Notes: a model not told the origin generated them from the sequence alone. Shown: positions 52,650-61,440, numbered from the stretch's first letter. The stretch is 64,000 nt of DNA from Micavibrio sp. UBA2137 (GCA_002328415.1 DCXL01000004.1:665976-729975), one strand, 5' to 3'. Numbers and translations: made by a program.

Positions 52650-54262
52650 TGGTTAAAAATACGCCTCTTCTTTCGGTCAAAAATCTGGATGTCAATTTCA
52701 GAACACCAGAGGGTATTTTCCATGCCGTGAAGGATGTCTCCTTTGACGTGAAAAAGGGCGAGACTGTTGCCCTTGTTGGCGAGTCTGGCTCAGGAAAATC
52801 TGTGACCGCTTTATCCATCATGCAACTCCTTCCCTATCCCATGGCCTCCCACCCCAAAGGGGAAATCCTTTTTAATGGGCAGGATTTGGTTGGTGCAAAT
52901 GATGCCACCATGCGTCATATTCGTGGTGACCAAATTGGTATGATATTTCAGGAACCTTTGACGGCTCTTAACCCACTTCACACTGTTGAGCGTCAAATTG
53001 GTGAGGTTCTTGAGTTGCATAAGGGTTTGGACGGTAAAGCCAAACGTAATCGCATTTACGAGCTTATGGATTTGGTTGGATTATCAAATTTAAAGGATCG
53101 CTTGAATGCCTATCCACATGAACTTTCTGGTGGCCAACGTCAGCGTGTGATGATTGCCATGGCACTTGCCAATGACCCCGACTTACTTATTGCAGATGAG
53201 CCAACAACAGCACTCGATGTCACAATTCAGGCGCAAATCTTGGAATTACTCAATGACCTCAAGACAAAGCTTGGTATGGGATTGCTTCTCATTACACATG
53301 ACTTGAATGTGGTCGAGAAAATGGTCGACCGTGTCTGTGTGATGAAGCACGGCGAGATTGTTGAGGAAAACACATCCAAAAAACTTTTTGCAAAGCCGCA
53401 GCATGCTTACACAAAAATGCTGCTTGCCGCCCAACCTAAAGGACAAGCCGTCAAAGCCAATAAAAAGGCTGAAGCTATTTTAGAGGTAAAAGACATTAAA
53501 GTTTATTTCTCGACCAAGAAAAACTTCTTTGGAAAGGTAACCGAAAACCTGAAAGCCGTTGATGATGTGTCGGCCACTGTGCACAGGGGGCAAACACTTG
53601 GTATTGTCGGTGAGTCAGGGTCTGGAAAAACGACACTTGCACTTGCCATGATGAAGCTGCTTCCCGCGCAAGGGACAATTATATTTCAAGGGAATGATAT
53701 TTCCAATTATTCTCGCAAACAGATGCAGCCTTTGCGTGAGGATATGCAGATTGTCTTCCAAGACCCCTTTGGGTCACTCTCCCCGCGCATGAGTGTTGCT
53801 GAAATTATCGGAGAAGGGCTTAAGGTTCACCGTAAAAATCTAAGCGCCAAAGACCGTGACGATATTGTGGTTGAAGCACTGAAAGAGGTGCATATTGCAC
53901 CCGAAACACGTCATCGCTATCCGCATGAATTTTCTGGCGGGCAACGCCAGCGTATCTCGGTGGCGCGCGCTCTTGCACTTAAACCTGATGTCATTGTTAT
54001 GGATGAGCCAACGTCTGCACTCGACATGTCCGTACAGGCCGAGGTCGTTGATTTACTGCGCGAACTACAAACCAATCACGCGCTAGCTTATATGTTCATT
54101 AGCCACGATTTACGCGTGGTGCGTGCCGTCTCCCATTACATTCTGGTCATGAAAAATGGCGTTATTGTCGAGGAGGGTGAAACAGCACAAATTTTTGACA
54201 AACCAAAACAGGATTACACGAAGAAGCTGATGCGTGCAGCCCTTGATCTTAAGGCTAGCTAG
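52649..54262 (+). CDS. yejF: YejF-like dual ATPase of the peptide ABC transporter
   Basis: 537 residues, two fused ABC ATPases. First copy: Walker A LVGESGSGKSVTAL, signature LSGGQRQRVMIAMAL, Walker B LLIADEPTTALDVT. Second copy: VGESGSGKTTLALAM, FSGGQRQRISVARAL and VIVMDEPTSALDMS. The double ATPase with one gene for each permease is the YejABEF layout. It ends one base before the stop of the convergent 151-residue gene. Confidence 0.94.
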   Translation: MVKNTPLLSVKNLDVNFRTPEGIFHAVKDVSFDVKKGETVALVGESGSGKSVTALSIMQLLPYPMASHPKGEILFNGQDLVGANDATMRHIRGDQIGMIFQEPLTALNPLHTVERQIGEVLELHKGLDGKAKRNRIYELMDLVGLSNLKDRLNAYPHELSGGQRQRVMIAMALANDPDLLIADEPTTALDVTIQAQILELLNDLKTKLGMGLLLITHDLNVVEKMVDRVCVMKHGEIVEENTSKKLFAKPQHAYTKMLLAAQPKGQAVKANKKAEAILEVKDIKVYFSTKKNFFGKVTENLKAVDDVSATVHRGQTLGIVGESGSGKTTLALAMMKLLPAQGTIIFQGNDISNYSRKQMQPLREDMQIVFQDPFGSLSPRMSVAEIIGEGLKVHRKNLSAKDRDDIVVEALKEVHIAPETRHRYPHEFSGGQRQRISVARALALKPDVIVMDEPTSALDMSVQAEVVDLLRELQTNHALAYMFISHDLRVVRAVSHYILVMKNGVIVEEGETAQIFDKPKQDYTKKLMRAALDLKAS

Positions 54263-54718
54263 TTATATCTCGAATTTACCCTGAAGAGCCTGTCGCGTCT
54301 CAGAACTGCTTTGTGATAAACGTTCAATGACTTCTGGTGCGTGGGCGATATTGTCTGGCGTCACAAGCTTTGCCAGTGTTTCACGGACATAAACATCCCC
54401 AGAGTTTGCAAGTCCTAGAAGCGTTTGCGGTGCAATGTCTCTTATATAAGTTTGTTCCAAATAAGGACCTAGGCGTACGCCTGAAGTCCCATCTTCCAGC
54501 TCAAAGGCTAGCTTACGTAGCATAAAACTCAGCGCATCTTGTGCAACCTGTGCGCGTTCAGTGTGAGAGGTTTTTGCAATTAAATCTACAAAGGCCTCCA
54601 GCTCCAAATCTGTGGCCGTGTTAATTCTACGTAAGCCCCTATCGACATGGTGCTGAAGCGTATCAACTTCCTGTGCCTGTGGGGCAAATCTCTGTGTAAG
54701 CCATCTCAACATGCGCAA
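54263..54718 (-). CDS. Helical protein of unknown function (151 residues)
   Basis: Unrecognised. Predicted all-alpha with helix-turn-helix repeats that recall HEAT-like or DUF2336-like proteins (LELEAFVDLIAKTSHTERAQ, TLLGLANSGDVYVRETLAKL, APEVIERLSQSSSETRQALQ). No membrane segment or signal peptide. Convergent with yejF, divergent from rpsU. Confidence 0.6.
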   Translation of the reverse strand: MRMLRWLTQRFAPQAQEVDTLQHHVDRGLRRINTATDLELEAFVDLIAKTSHTERAQVAQDALSFMLRKLAFELEDGTSGVRLGPYLEQTYIRDIAPQTLLGLANSGDVYVRETLAKLVTPDNIAHAPEVIERLSQSSSETRQALQGKFEI

Positions 54719-54752
54719 AAATTACGCTGATTTTATAATTATGTCAACTAAT

Positions 54753-54781
54753 TTGGCTTGAGAGCGCATAAATGCTATACT
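54753..54781 (+). promoter_or_regulatory. Probable rpsU promoter
   Basis: TTGGCT, 17 bases, TATACT. Transcription would start near 54788, leaving a leader of about 100 bases before rpsU, long enough for translational control. Confidence 0.55.
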
Positions 54782-54889
54782 AAAAGCTTGTAACACATGT
54801 TTAAGACTTGCATTCGATAAGCGCACGCGCTATTGAATACAGACTTTTTGAGATTAACTGCTAGAGACACATGAAAAAGAGGTGATTTT

Positions 54890-55096
54890 TTGGTCAGCGT
54901 AAACGTCAGAGATAATAATGTCGAACAGGCATTAAGAGTTCTGAAAAAGAAAATGCAGCGCGAAGGTATTTTCCGTGAAATGAAAATGCGTAAGGATTTT
55001 GAAAAACCATCCGAGAAGCGTAAACGCGAAAAAGCCGAAGCTGTGAGACGTTCCCGTAAAATGGATCGTAAGCGCAACGAAAAATTTGGTTACTAA
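54890..55096 (+). CDS. rpsU: 30S ribosomal protein S21
   Basis: 68 residues: VSVNVRDNNVEQALRVLKKK at the start and the basic tail RRSRKMDRKRNEKFGY. The initiation codon is TTG, because the family sequence begins right there and no in-frame ATG or GTG fits; AAGAGGTGA is the Shine-Dalgarno. S21 is needed for translation initiation. Single gene with its own promoter and terminator. Confidence 0.95.
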   Translation: MVSVNVRDNNVEQALRVLKKKMQREGIFREMKMRKDFEKPSEKRKREKAEAVRRSRKMDRKRNEKFGY

Positions 55097-55123
55097 GCTA
55101 ACCGATCACTTACCTCTTTAATC

Positions 55124-55147
55124 AAGCCGCGTTACAGCGGCTTTTTT
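55124..55147 (+). terminator. rpsU terminator
   Basis: AAGCCGC, six-base loop, GCGGCTT, then T5. Located 28 bases after rpsU; its T run touches the stop codon of the convergent MATE gene. Confidence 0.88.
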
Positions 55148-56564
55148 ATTGTCCGTTTTCGGACGCATACTGTATCAGGAAGAATTTACTATTATAATGG
55201 AAAAAAGCGCCTGCAATAATGTTCACACAGGCAATCGCCAGGAAAATACCCCAAATGCCGAAATGGCTCCCGACGTAAACAGATGGGATAAGAAGCACAA
55301 TCATTTTCACGACCAGCATAACAAGAGAACGTTTGGGCATACCCATTGCATTAAAGGCCGAGGACCAGCCTGTCACTAAGTTGGCAAAAGCATAAGAGAT
55401 CGGCACAATCATAAAATAGAGGTAAGCCACACGAATAACCTCTGGCTCACTCGAAAAAAGACCCGCAATAAATTGACCTGCAAAAAGCAGGATGATGGCA
55501 ATCGCAAAAGACCAAAGGCAAGCAAACCAGATGGCCTTACGCATCGTTTCCTTTACGCGGTCAAAAAGGCGTGCGCCAAAATTCTGTCCAACAATCGGCG
55601 ATAGCCCAGTTGAAAGAGCCATTAAAACTATGAACGAAAAGGCTTCAACGCGTGAGGCTACCCCCATACCCGCAACGGCCTCGCTTCCGTAATTGGCTAG
55701 CAATGCAATGATAACCGCGTTAACAACAGGTTGGATAAGCTGCGTAATACTGACAGGCACAATAATCACTGCCATAGACTTAATTGTTTCCATGATATGT
55801 TTTATTTTGAAAATCCAGCATAGTGATGTGAGTTCGCGCTTAACGATATAAATATAAAGCCCCACAAAAAAGGCCACTGCATTGGCTATAACGGTTGCCA
55901 TAGCCGCGCCAGCAATTCCCATTTCAGGGAAGCCGTAAAGCCCAAAGATAAAAAACGGATCAAGCACAATATTGATGATGGCAATCAGCGTCATAATAAT
56001 GGCTGGCCAGACAGCATCCCCCGCAGCACGCAAGGCGGAATTTCCAACCATGGGGACGATCAGAAAGGGGACAGAGAAAAACCAGACATCCAAATATTCA
56101 TGGATCATGCCAAGCTGTGCCTCGTTTGCCCCCATAAGTTTAAAGATTGGATCGACCAATACATAACCAATCACAGTCAAAACAAGCGTTAGCACAAGAG
56201 TGAACATCATGCCGTGCATCACAGTTCGACTGCGCGTTTCTTTATCGCCTTGTGCGCCAATCAGCCTCGAAAACACAGATGACATAGCAATGCCTGCCGA
56301 AATCATTAACGTCAAAAAGGCGTAGGTAAAAGGAAATGTAAATGTGATGGAGGCCAACGCCTCTGTTCCCAGTTTTCCGATAAAATAAATGTCGACAAGT
56401 TGAAAGCTGATGATGGCGGCAATGCCCCAAATCATAGGCACTGTCAATCTCGTCAGATGGCGTGTAATCGACCCCTCACGTAAATTTCCCTTTAACATGT
56501 AAGCCGCATGTGTTGCGTCTTTACCGTCTGTAACACCTTGATTTTGAGAAGAAGATTGTGTCAT
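55146..56564 (-). CDS. MATE-family multidrug/Na+ efflux transporter
   Basis: About 472 residues from the ATG complementary to 56562-56564; a TTG 13 codons upstream gives a longer form. Twelve hydrophobic helices in two halves. Family motifs: RLTVPMIWGIAAIISFQLVD then YFIGKLGTEALASI in the first half, SALRAAGDAVWPAIIMTLIA, and VGQNFGARLFDRVKETMRKA in the second. Drug or metabolite export driven by Na+ or H+. Single gene. Confidence 0.9.
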   Translation of the reverse strand: MTQSSSQNQGVTDGKDATHAAYMLKGNLREGSITRHLTRLTVPMIWGIAAIISFQLVDIYFIGKLGTEALASITFTFPFTYAFLTLMISAGIAMSSVFSRLIGAQGDKETRSRTVMHGMMFTLVLTLVLTVIGYVLVDPIFKLMGANEAQLGMIHEYLDVWFFSVPFLIVPMVGNSALRAAGDAVWPAIIMTLIAIINIVLDPFFIFGLYGFPEMGIAGAAMATVIANAVAFFVGLYIYIVKRELTSLCWIFKIKHIMETIKSMAVIIVPVSITQLIQPVVNAVIIALLANYGSEAVAGMGVASRVEAFSFIVLMALSTGLSPIVGQNFGARLFDRVKETMRKAIWFACLWSFAIAIILLFAGQFIAGLFSSEPEVIRVAYLYFMIVPISYAFANLVTGWSSAFNAMGMPKRSLVMLVVKMIVLLIPSVYVGSHFGIWGIFLAIACVNIIAGAFFHYNSKFFLIQYASENGQ

Positions 56565-56641
56565 ACCCTTAAAACACTTATGATTTTTACCATTAAACTG
56601 CAATCCTTATCTAAGATACGTTCACATATAGTTTCTTCCCA

Positions 56642-57841
56642 ATGAAAATCATCTATGCACATGACAATATTTATTATGAGGGCAAAGATGGCCTTTATTC
56701 TGCGGGGCAATTCTCCTACAGCTACTGGCACGTCTATCTGGAGGCATTTGGCACCCTGACCGTTTTAGGACGCAAGAGCCCCCAAAAAGCCACCAAAAAC
56801 ATGGAGCGGAGTGACGGCAAAGGCGTCAGCATCAAGACCTTTCTGAATATGAACTCCCTTTCTGGGCAACTCATACACAAGAAAGATATTGTGAAGGCTC
56901 TTGAACGTGAGATGGCTGAGGCGGATGGCGTTATTATCCGCGCGATGAGTGAAATAGGCTGGGAAATCTATAAGCTTGCACGTAAACATAACCTTCCAAT
57001 CGTCCATGAGCTTTCAGGGTGCCCTTGGGACAATACATGGAATCATGGTAGTCTGAGTGCCAAGCTTTACGCACCTTTGCGATACTTGCGCGCACGCAAG
57101 GTAGCCCGCACAGCCGATCAGGTGCTTTATGTGACACGGGATTTCTTGCCCAAGCGTTATCCTGCAACGGGCCAAACGGTCATTGCCTCAAACGTACGCA
57201 TTTCAAAACCACCAAAGAGCGTATTAGACAAACGCCTTAAACGCATAAAAGATGTGTTTGATACGCAAGATACCCCCCTCCGGTTTGGTCTCATCGGGCA
57301 TCTGGACCATAAACTCAAAGGGATCGATATTGCCATTGAGGCCTTTGCTGAATTTTTAAAATCAACGCAGCAAGACGCCTCGCTTCACATTTTAGGACCT
57401 GGCGTCCCTGCCCCTTACGAAGAGCTTGCGCAAAAACTTGGGATTTCAAAACATGTCTTTTTTGATGGTACTCTTAAAGGTGGTGACCCCGTGCTTAAAT
57501 GGTTGGATGAAATTGATATCTATCTCCAGCCCTCCTATCACGAAGGGCTTCCAAGGGCATTGATTGAGGCAATGAGCCGCGGCGCACTTGCACTGGCATC
57601 AACCGCAGGTGGCATTGCCGAATTATTGCCAGAGGGTTTTTTGCACAAACCGGGAGATAAGAGAAAGCTTGCGCAAGATATGGTGGCTATGACATCATCA
57701 CCTCTTGAAACACTTCAAAATAAGGCAACCGCCAATTTTAAAACCGCCCAAAACTATACAAACGATATTCTTGCACCAAAACGTGCCAAATTCTGGTCAG
57801 ACTTTGCCAAACGCGTCAAAAAATACATGAAAGCCTCATAA
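56642..57841 (+). CDS. Family 4 glycosyltransferase
   Basis: 399 residues, GT-B fold. The donor domain has RFGLIGHLDHKLKGIDIAIE, LHILGPGVPAPYEELAQKLG and the retaining EX7E block PSYHEGLPRALIEAMSRGAL. The N-terminal half differs from the GT4 pair at 13890-16096, so it is not a simple copy. Together with the sulfotransferase 5 bases downstream it forms a second, small glycan-modifying unit far from the main locus. Confidence 0.83.
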   Translation: MKIIYAHDNIYYEGKDGLYSAGQFSYSYWHVYLEAFGTLTVLGRKSPQKATKNMERSDGKGVSIKTFLNMNSLSGQLIHKKDIVKALEREMAEADGVIIRAMSEIGWEIYKLARKHNLPIVHELSGCPWDNTWNHGSLSAKLYAPLRYLRARKVARTADQVLYVTRDFLPKRYPATGQTVIASNVRISKPPKSVLDKRLKRIKDVFDTQDTPLRFGLIGHLDHKLKGIDIAIEAFAEFLKSTQQDASLHILGPGVPAPYEELAQKLGISKHVFFDGTLKGGDPVLKWLDEIDIYLQPSYHEGLPRALIEAMSRGALALASTAGGIAELLPEGFLHKPGDKRKLAQDMVAMTSSPLETLQNKATANFKTAQNYTNDILAPKRAKFWSDFAKRVKKYMKAS

Positions 57842-57846
57842 GCCAC

Positions 57847-58701
57847 ATGCCCAAGCCACCCAAAATCTTTGATCGCCCGTTCGTTTTTTCTATGGGGCCA
57901 CAACGTGCAGGTACAAGCTGGCTTGACCGATACTTACGCACACGCGGGGATATTTGTTTACCGGGCGAGGTCAAGGAAGTCTTTTTCTTTGATCGTGATT
58001 ATGATCGGGGGTTGCAACATTATACGGCGCATTTTAAACCACAGCCCGAACATGACCTTATCATGGAAATCTCAACCACCAGTTTTGACCATCCAGAAGC
58101 GCCCCAGCGGTTATTTGATGCGTTCGGCAAAGACGTTAAATTACTTTGCCCCTTGCGCCACCCTGTGATCCGTTCTTACTCTCTCTATCTGCATTATCGC
58201 CGCTATGGTCTTGTGAGCGGTACATTGCAAGAAGCGTGCAAGCAAAACCCCCATATTATTACGAGTAGTCATTACACCAAAAACCTGAAACGCTGGATGA
58301 AGTTTTATCCGCTAAAAGACATCAATTTTGTATTTCAGGAAGAGCTGGAAAGAAACCAGCACGCTTATATCAAGTCTGTTTGCAAGGCACTTAATATTCC
58401 CTTTATGCCCGCACCAGAGGAGGCGCAAGAGCGCTATAACGTGACCACATTCTCCAAGGTCGGTTTTATTGCAACGGCCGCGCAACATGGCGCCGACTGG
58501 CTACGCCAACGTCGTCTTTACGCCCCCATCAATTTTGCAAAGGCCATCGGCTTAAAACGCATTATCTTTGGCAAGGAAAAGCCAGATGCCCAGCGCGGTG
58601 GCGTACCCGAGGCTGAACATAAATGGTTAACCAAGCAGCTTCTCCCTGAAGTTACAAAACTGGAAGGGCTTTTGGGCCGCAAAATCAAGGAATGGGATTA
58701 A
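57847..58701 (+). CDS. Sulfotransferase (Sulfotransfer_1 type)
   Basis: 284 residues with a full set of family motifs: phosphosulfate loop FSMGPQRAGTSWLDRYLRTR, the KEVFFFDRDYDRG region used by the catalytic base area, and the 3'-phosphate motif LLCPLRHPVIRSYSLYLHYR. This is the most typical sulfotransferase in the window. Directly after the glycosyltransferase, it probably sulfates the sugar that enzyme adds. Confidence 0.87.
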   Translation: MPKPPKIFDRPFVFSMGPQRAGTSWLDRYLRTRGDICLPGEVKEVFFFDRDYDRGLQHYTAHFKPQPEHDLIMEISTTSFDHPEAPQRLFDAFGKDVKLLCPLRHPVIRSYSLYLHYRRYGLVSGTLQEACKQNPHIITSSHYTKNLKRWMKFYPLKDINFVFQEELERNQHAYIKSVCKALNIPFMPAPEEAQERYNVTTFSKVGFIATAAQHGADWLRQRRLYAPINFAKAIGLKRIIFGKEKPDAQRGGVPEAEHKWLTKQLLPEVTKLEGLLGRKIKEWD

Positions 58702-58709
58702 GCCCGTCC

Positions 58710-58781
58710 GTCATTGCGAGCACAGCGAAGTAATCCAAAACAAATAGACTGCCACGGTCATTTACACTCCCTCGCAGCGAC
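58710..58781. repeat. Palindromic interspersed repeat with GTCATTGCGAG ends
   Basis: The left end GTCATTGCGAG and the right end CTCGCAGCGAC are inverted copies with two mismatches, 72 bases apart overall. The sequence GTCATTGCGAG...GAAG.AATCC is a widely seen dispersed palindromic element in bacterial genomes. Here it lies between the sulfotransferase gene and the tmRNA 3' end. Confidence 0.65.
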
Positions 58782-58816
58782 AAAAGGAATTTAATCCTAC
58801 ATCCAAAATAATAAAA

Positions 58817-59175
58817 ATGGGCCTGTTCTGTTGCGAGGTCGGCCCATACCCCACCTAAGACTGTCAAGGTCAAAGGAATTCAGTGTGTAGCTACTAACTA
58901 CGCTAAATGGAATAAATCCAATTAGGCAGCGATGGCAACCGCTAGGTTGTTATCATTTGCTACGACAAAGTTATCGTTTGCATTTATAATGCGTTGGCCC
59001 AATACGTAGGTGCCATCCCGGATACCGCTTATTACCTTTATGACGCATGTCGATCCTGTTTCGGCCCCACAGAAAAACACCAATGATTTCAATGCTTTTG
59101 TGGTGGAGCCGCCGGGCACTGCCCCCGGGTCCATAAACGTTTATTCCGTAACAACGTTTTGTATCATAGTTACCC
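58817..59175 (-). ncRNA. ssrA: Permuted two-piece tmRNA (alphaproteobacterial ssrA)
   Basis: tmRNA rescues stalled ribosomes and tags the nascent protein. On the minus strand the acceptor piece comes first, ending GGCGGCTCCACCA with the CCA at 59101-59103, preceded by the T-arm GGGGGCAGTGCCC. After a short spacer the coding piece begins GGGGCCGAAACAGGATCGAC, a conserved tmRNA 5' end, and carries the tag frame at 58922-58981. The 3' end is a stem ATGGGCC/GGCCCAT (58817-58847) followed by a T-rich run. The order acceptor-spacer-coding is diagnostic of the permuted form. The 5' limit near 59175 is approximate. Confidence 0.92.
58922..58981 (-). other. tmRNA tag-peptide reading frame
   Basis: Encodes ANDNFVVANDNNLAVAIAA followed by TAA. 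The start ANDN and the hydrophobic Ala-Ala end are usual for alphaproteobacterial tags, but at 19 residues it is long and has ANDN twice. Confidence 0.85.
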
Positions 59176-59190
59176 GAAAGTAACAGTTAT

Positions 59191-59220
59191 AGTATATAGG
59201 CAAAAACGCTTTGAAATCAA
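59191..59220 (-). promoter_or_regulatory. Probable ssrA promoter
   Basis: On the minus strand TTGATT, 18 bases, TATACT, giving a start near 59184. The -35 overlaps the upstream TTG that would extend the GNAT gene, which argues for the later ATG start of that gene. Confidence 0.5.
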
Positions 59221-59264
59221 TAAAATTGCGTGACAAAGCGCTTTATTCCTCATTATATAGAGGT

Positions 59265-59846
59265 ATGCATTACCCCAACCTCAAGCTGAATAAGCTTCAT
59301 ATGCGCCCCTTAAAAGAAGACGATAAAGCCGTTATTTTAGAGGCTTTGATGGACCCCCGCTTTGAAGGATTTATGGGACTAGGCGCCCATAATGAGACTG
59401 GCAATAAGGCCTATGTTGCTGACGCCTTAAAAAATAACGGAAATCCCGACAATAAAAGCTGTGTCATGACCGTCATAAATGAAGGGGCCATTATAGGTGT
59501 CATTGATATTCTGATTATCAAAGACGAATTTGATTTGGGCGGCTTTTTCTTTCCAGATTATCAAAACAGCAAACTGTCAGGCTTGATTGCCTCGATCATG
59601 GTTAAAACAGTTTTTGATATGGGACTTACATCGCGGCTTGAGGCCTCCACTCACATTAATAATGAACAATCCATCTATATTGTTGAAAATCTGGGATTTG
59701 AGAAGATCCGGGTCGACTCACGCTTTTATGATGATGCCTACACGCACCAGATCATCTGGCTTTTAACGCAAGACGATTTCAAGAACTCGGTCTATTACAA
59801 ACGCTATGAACAAGAATTAGAATTTCTTGTGAGTGAGAGTCACTAA
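59265..59846 (+). CDS. GNAT-family acetyltransferase
   Basis: About 193 residues from the ATG at 59265; a TTG at 59211 would add 18 residues but overlaps the ssrA promoter. RimJ/RimL-like pattern: KLHMRPLKEDDKAVILEALM at the N terminus, then GVIDILIIKDEFDLGGFFFP, LIASIMVKTVFDMGLTSRLE and NEQSIYIVENLGFEKIRVDS (the region that binds acetyl-CoA and closes the fold). The classic R/Q-x-x-G-x-G/A loop is weak (NSKLSGLIA). The substrate is unknown. Confidence 0.7.
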   Translation: MHYPNLKLNKLHMRPLKEDDKAVILEALMDPRFEGFMGLGAHNETGNKAYVADALKNNGNPDNKSCVMTVINEGAIIGVIDILIIKDEFDLGGFFFPDYQNSKLSGLIASIMVKTVFDMGLTSRLEASTHINNEQSIYIVENLGFEKIRVDSRFYDDAYTHQIIWLLTQDDFKNSVYYKRYEQELEFLVSESH

Positions 59847-59917
59847 GCGCGTGAAGTCATGCCTCCCATGGGCTATGCTGAATACAGAATCAAATAGAGC
59901 AACTAAAGGAGAGTCCC

Positions 59918-60712
59918 ATGCAAGAATATCTGGACCTGATGAAACACGTTCTGGAAAACGGAACAAAGAAAGAGGACCGCACAGGTACAGGCACGCTCAG
60001 TGTCTTTGGTTACCAAATGCGCTTCAATCTGCAGGAGGGCTTCCCGCTTGTTACAACTAAAAAATGTCATATGAAGTCTATTATTCATGAACTGCTTTGG
60101 TTTTTAAACGGCGACACCAATGTGAAATACCTACAAGATAACGGTGTGCGTATTTGGAATGAATGGGCAGATGAGGATGGTAATCTCGGACCTGTCTACG
60201 GACATCAATGGCGTTCATGGCCCGCACCTGATGGGCATAAAATTGACCAGATCAGCAACGTCATTGACCGCATCAAAAGCAACCCTGATGACCGTCGTTT
60301 GATTGTCTCTGCGTGGAATGTAGGCGATATCCCGAAAATGGCTCTCCCACCCTGCCACTGCTTCTTCCAGTTTTATGTGGCCGATGGCAAATTGTCGTGC
60401 CAGCTTTACCAACGCAGTGCCGATATTTTCTTGGGCGTGCCGTTCAACATTGCCTCTTACGCGCTTCTCACCATGATGGTGGCACAGGTCTGCGGTTTGC
60501 AACCTGGCGACTTTGTTCATACATTTGGTGATGCGCATATCTACACTAATCATTTGGAACAGGTGGAGTTGCAACTTTCACGCGACCCGAAACCTTTGCC
60601 AGAAATGCATCTAAACCCACATGTGAAGAACATCCTTGATTTCAAATATGAGGACTTCGAACTTGTCGGGTATGAGGCACACCCTCATATCAAAGGGAAA
60701 GTCGCGGTTTAA
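59918..60712 (+). CDS. thyA: Thymidylate synthase ThyA
   Basis: 264 residues, the standard length. It converts dUMP to dTMP with methylene-tetrahydrofolate. The catalytic Cys is residue 146 in MALPPCHCFFQFYV, and RRLIVSAWNVGDI, YQRSADIFLGVPFNIASYAL and HTFGDAHIYTNHLEQ are all conserved. Shine-Dalgarno AAAGGAGA. dihydrofolate reductase follows after a 176-base gap, so the two need not be one transcript. Confidence 0.98.
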   Translation: MQEYLDLMKHVLENGTKKEDRTGTGTLSVFGYQMRFNLQEGFPLVTTKKCHMKSIIHELLWFLNGDTNVKYLQDNGVRIWNEWADEDGNLGPVYGHQWRSWPAPDGHKIDQISNVIDRIKSNPDDRRLIVSAWNVGDIPKMALPPCHCFFQFYVADGKLSCQLYQRSADIFLGVPFNIASYALLTMMVAQVCGLQPGDFVHTFGDAHIYTNHLEQVELQLSRDPKPLPEMHLNPHVKNILDFKYEDFELVGYEAHPHIKGKVAV

Positions 60713-60888
60713 ACTTTACGCCAAGTAGTATTTGTGGATAAGTTCCTTGAAATAAGCTATTATAGTGGATAACATAGTGTATAAGTCGCTCGACTAATTT
60801 GTTTCTAGTATTGAAGAAAATTAGAATAGTTATATAAACTTGATTCTTTTTTAAATTAAGCTTTTATGCTTAAAGGATTATCTTAACT

Positions 60889-61440
60889 ATGATGAATACT
60901 CCCGAAATATCTCTGATTGTTGCAATTGATGCTAAAGGAGGAATTGGCTGTTCTCAGGGCTTACCTTGGCATATCCCTGGCGAATTAAAATATTTCAAAG
61001 AGAAAACTTTGAACAAGCCAGTGATTATGGGCAGAAAAACATATGAGTTTATTATCGAACAATTTGGCCGACCTTTGCCAAAAAGAGAAAATATAGTTGT
61101 TAGTCGAAGTGGCTATAAAAATGAGTTTTGTGTTACTTATCCTAATCTAGAAGACTCTGTTGAGTATGCAAAAAGATACGCTGAAAAGACTGGCCAGAAT
61201 GAAATATTTATTATTGGTGGCGCTGAAATATTTAAACAATCTCTTGATTTTGCAGATACCGTTTATAGAACAAAGATTAACGATACTTTTAGAAAAGCTA
61301 ATGCATTTCTCGAGGATAGTCATTTTAGAAAATGGACAACTGTTTTCTCTCACGAAGAAGTCCTCAGAGAAAAAATCTTTGATAAAGATGTTCTTTGTGA
61401 ATTTGAAACATTAAAGAAAAAAGAATTAGTGTCCGTCTAA
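60889..61440 (+). CDS. folA: Dihydrofolate reductase FolA
   Basis: 183 residues, slightly longer than common bacterial DHFR. Signatures: SLIVAIDAKGGIGCSQGLPW, HIPGELKYFKEKTLNKPVIM then GRKTYEFI, and IFIIGGAEIFKQSLDFADTV. It regenerates tetrahydrofolate used up by ThyA. Codon use is clearly more AT-rich (AAA, ATT, TTT dominate) than in thyA or mrp, and the 176-base leader is also AT-rich with an inverted repeat TTAAGC-TTTTAT-GCTTAA. Its last 15 bases overlap the end of mrp on the other strand. Confidence 0.95.
   Translation: MMNTPEISLIVAIDAKGGIGCSQGLPWHIPGELKYFKEKTLNKPVIMGRKTYEFIIEQFGRPLPKRENIVVSRSGYKNEFCVTYPNLEDSVEYAKRYAEKTGQNEIFIIGGAEIFKQSLDFADTVYRTKINDTFRKANAFLEDSHFRKWTTVFSHEEVLREKIFDKDVLCEFETLKKKELVSV

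Noticed and set aside
58922..59134. 70-codon minus-strand protein ending in AVAIAA
   Set aside because: It is the tmRNA gene read through the acceptor and coding pieces; only the last 19 codons are translated, as the tag.
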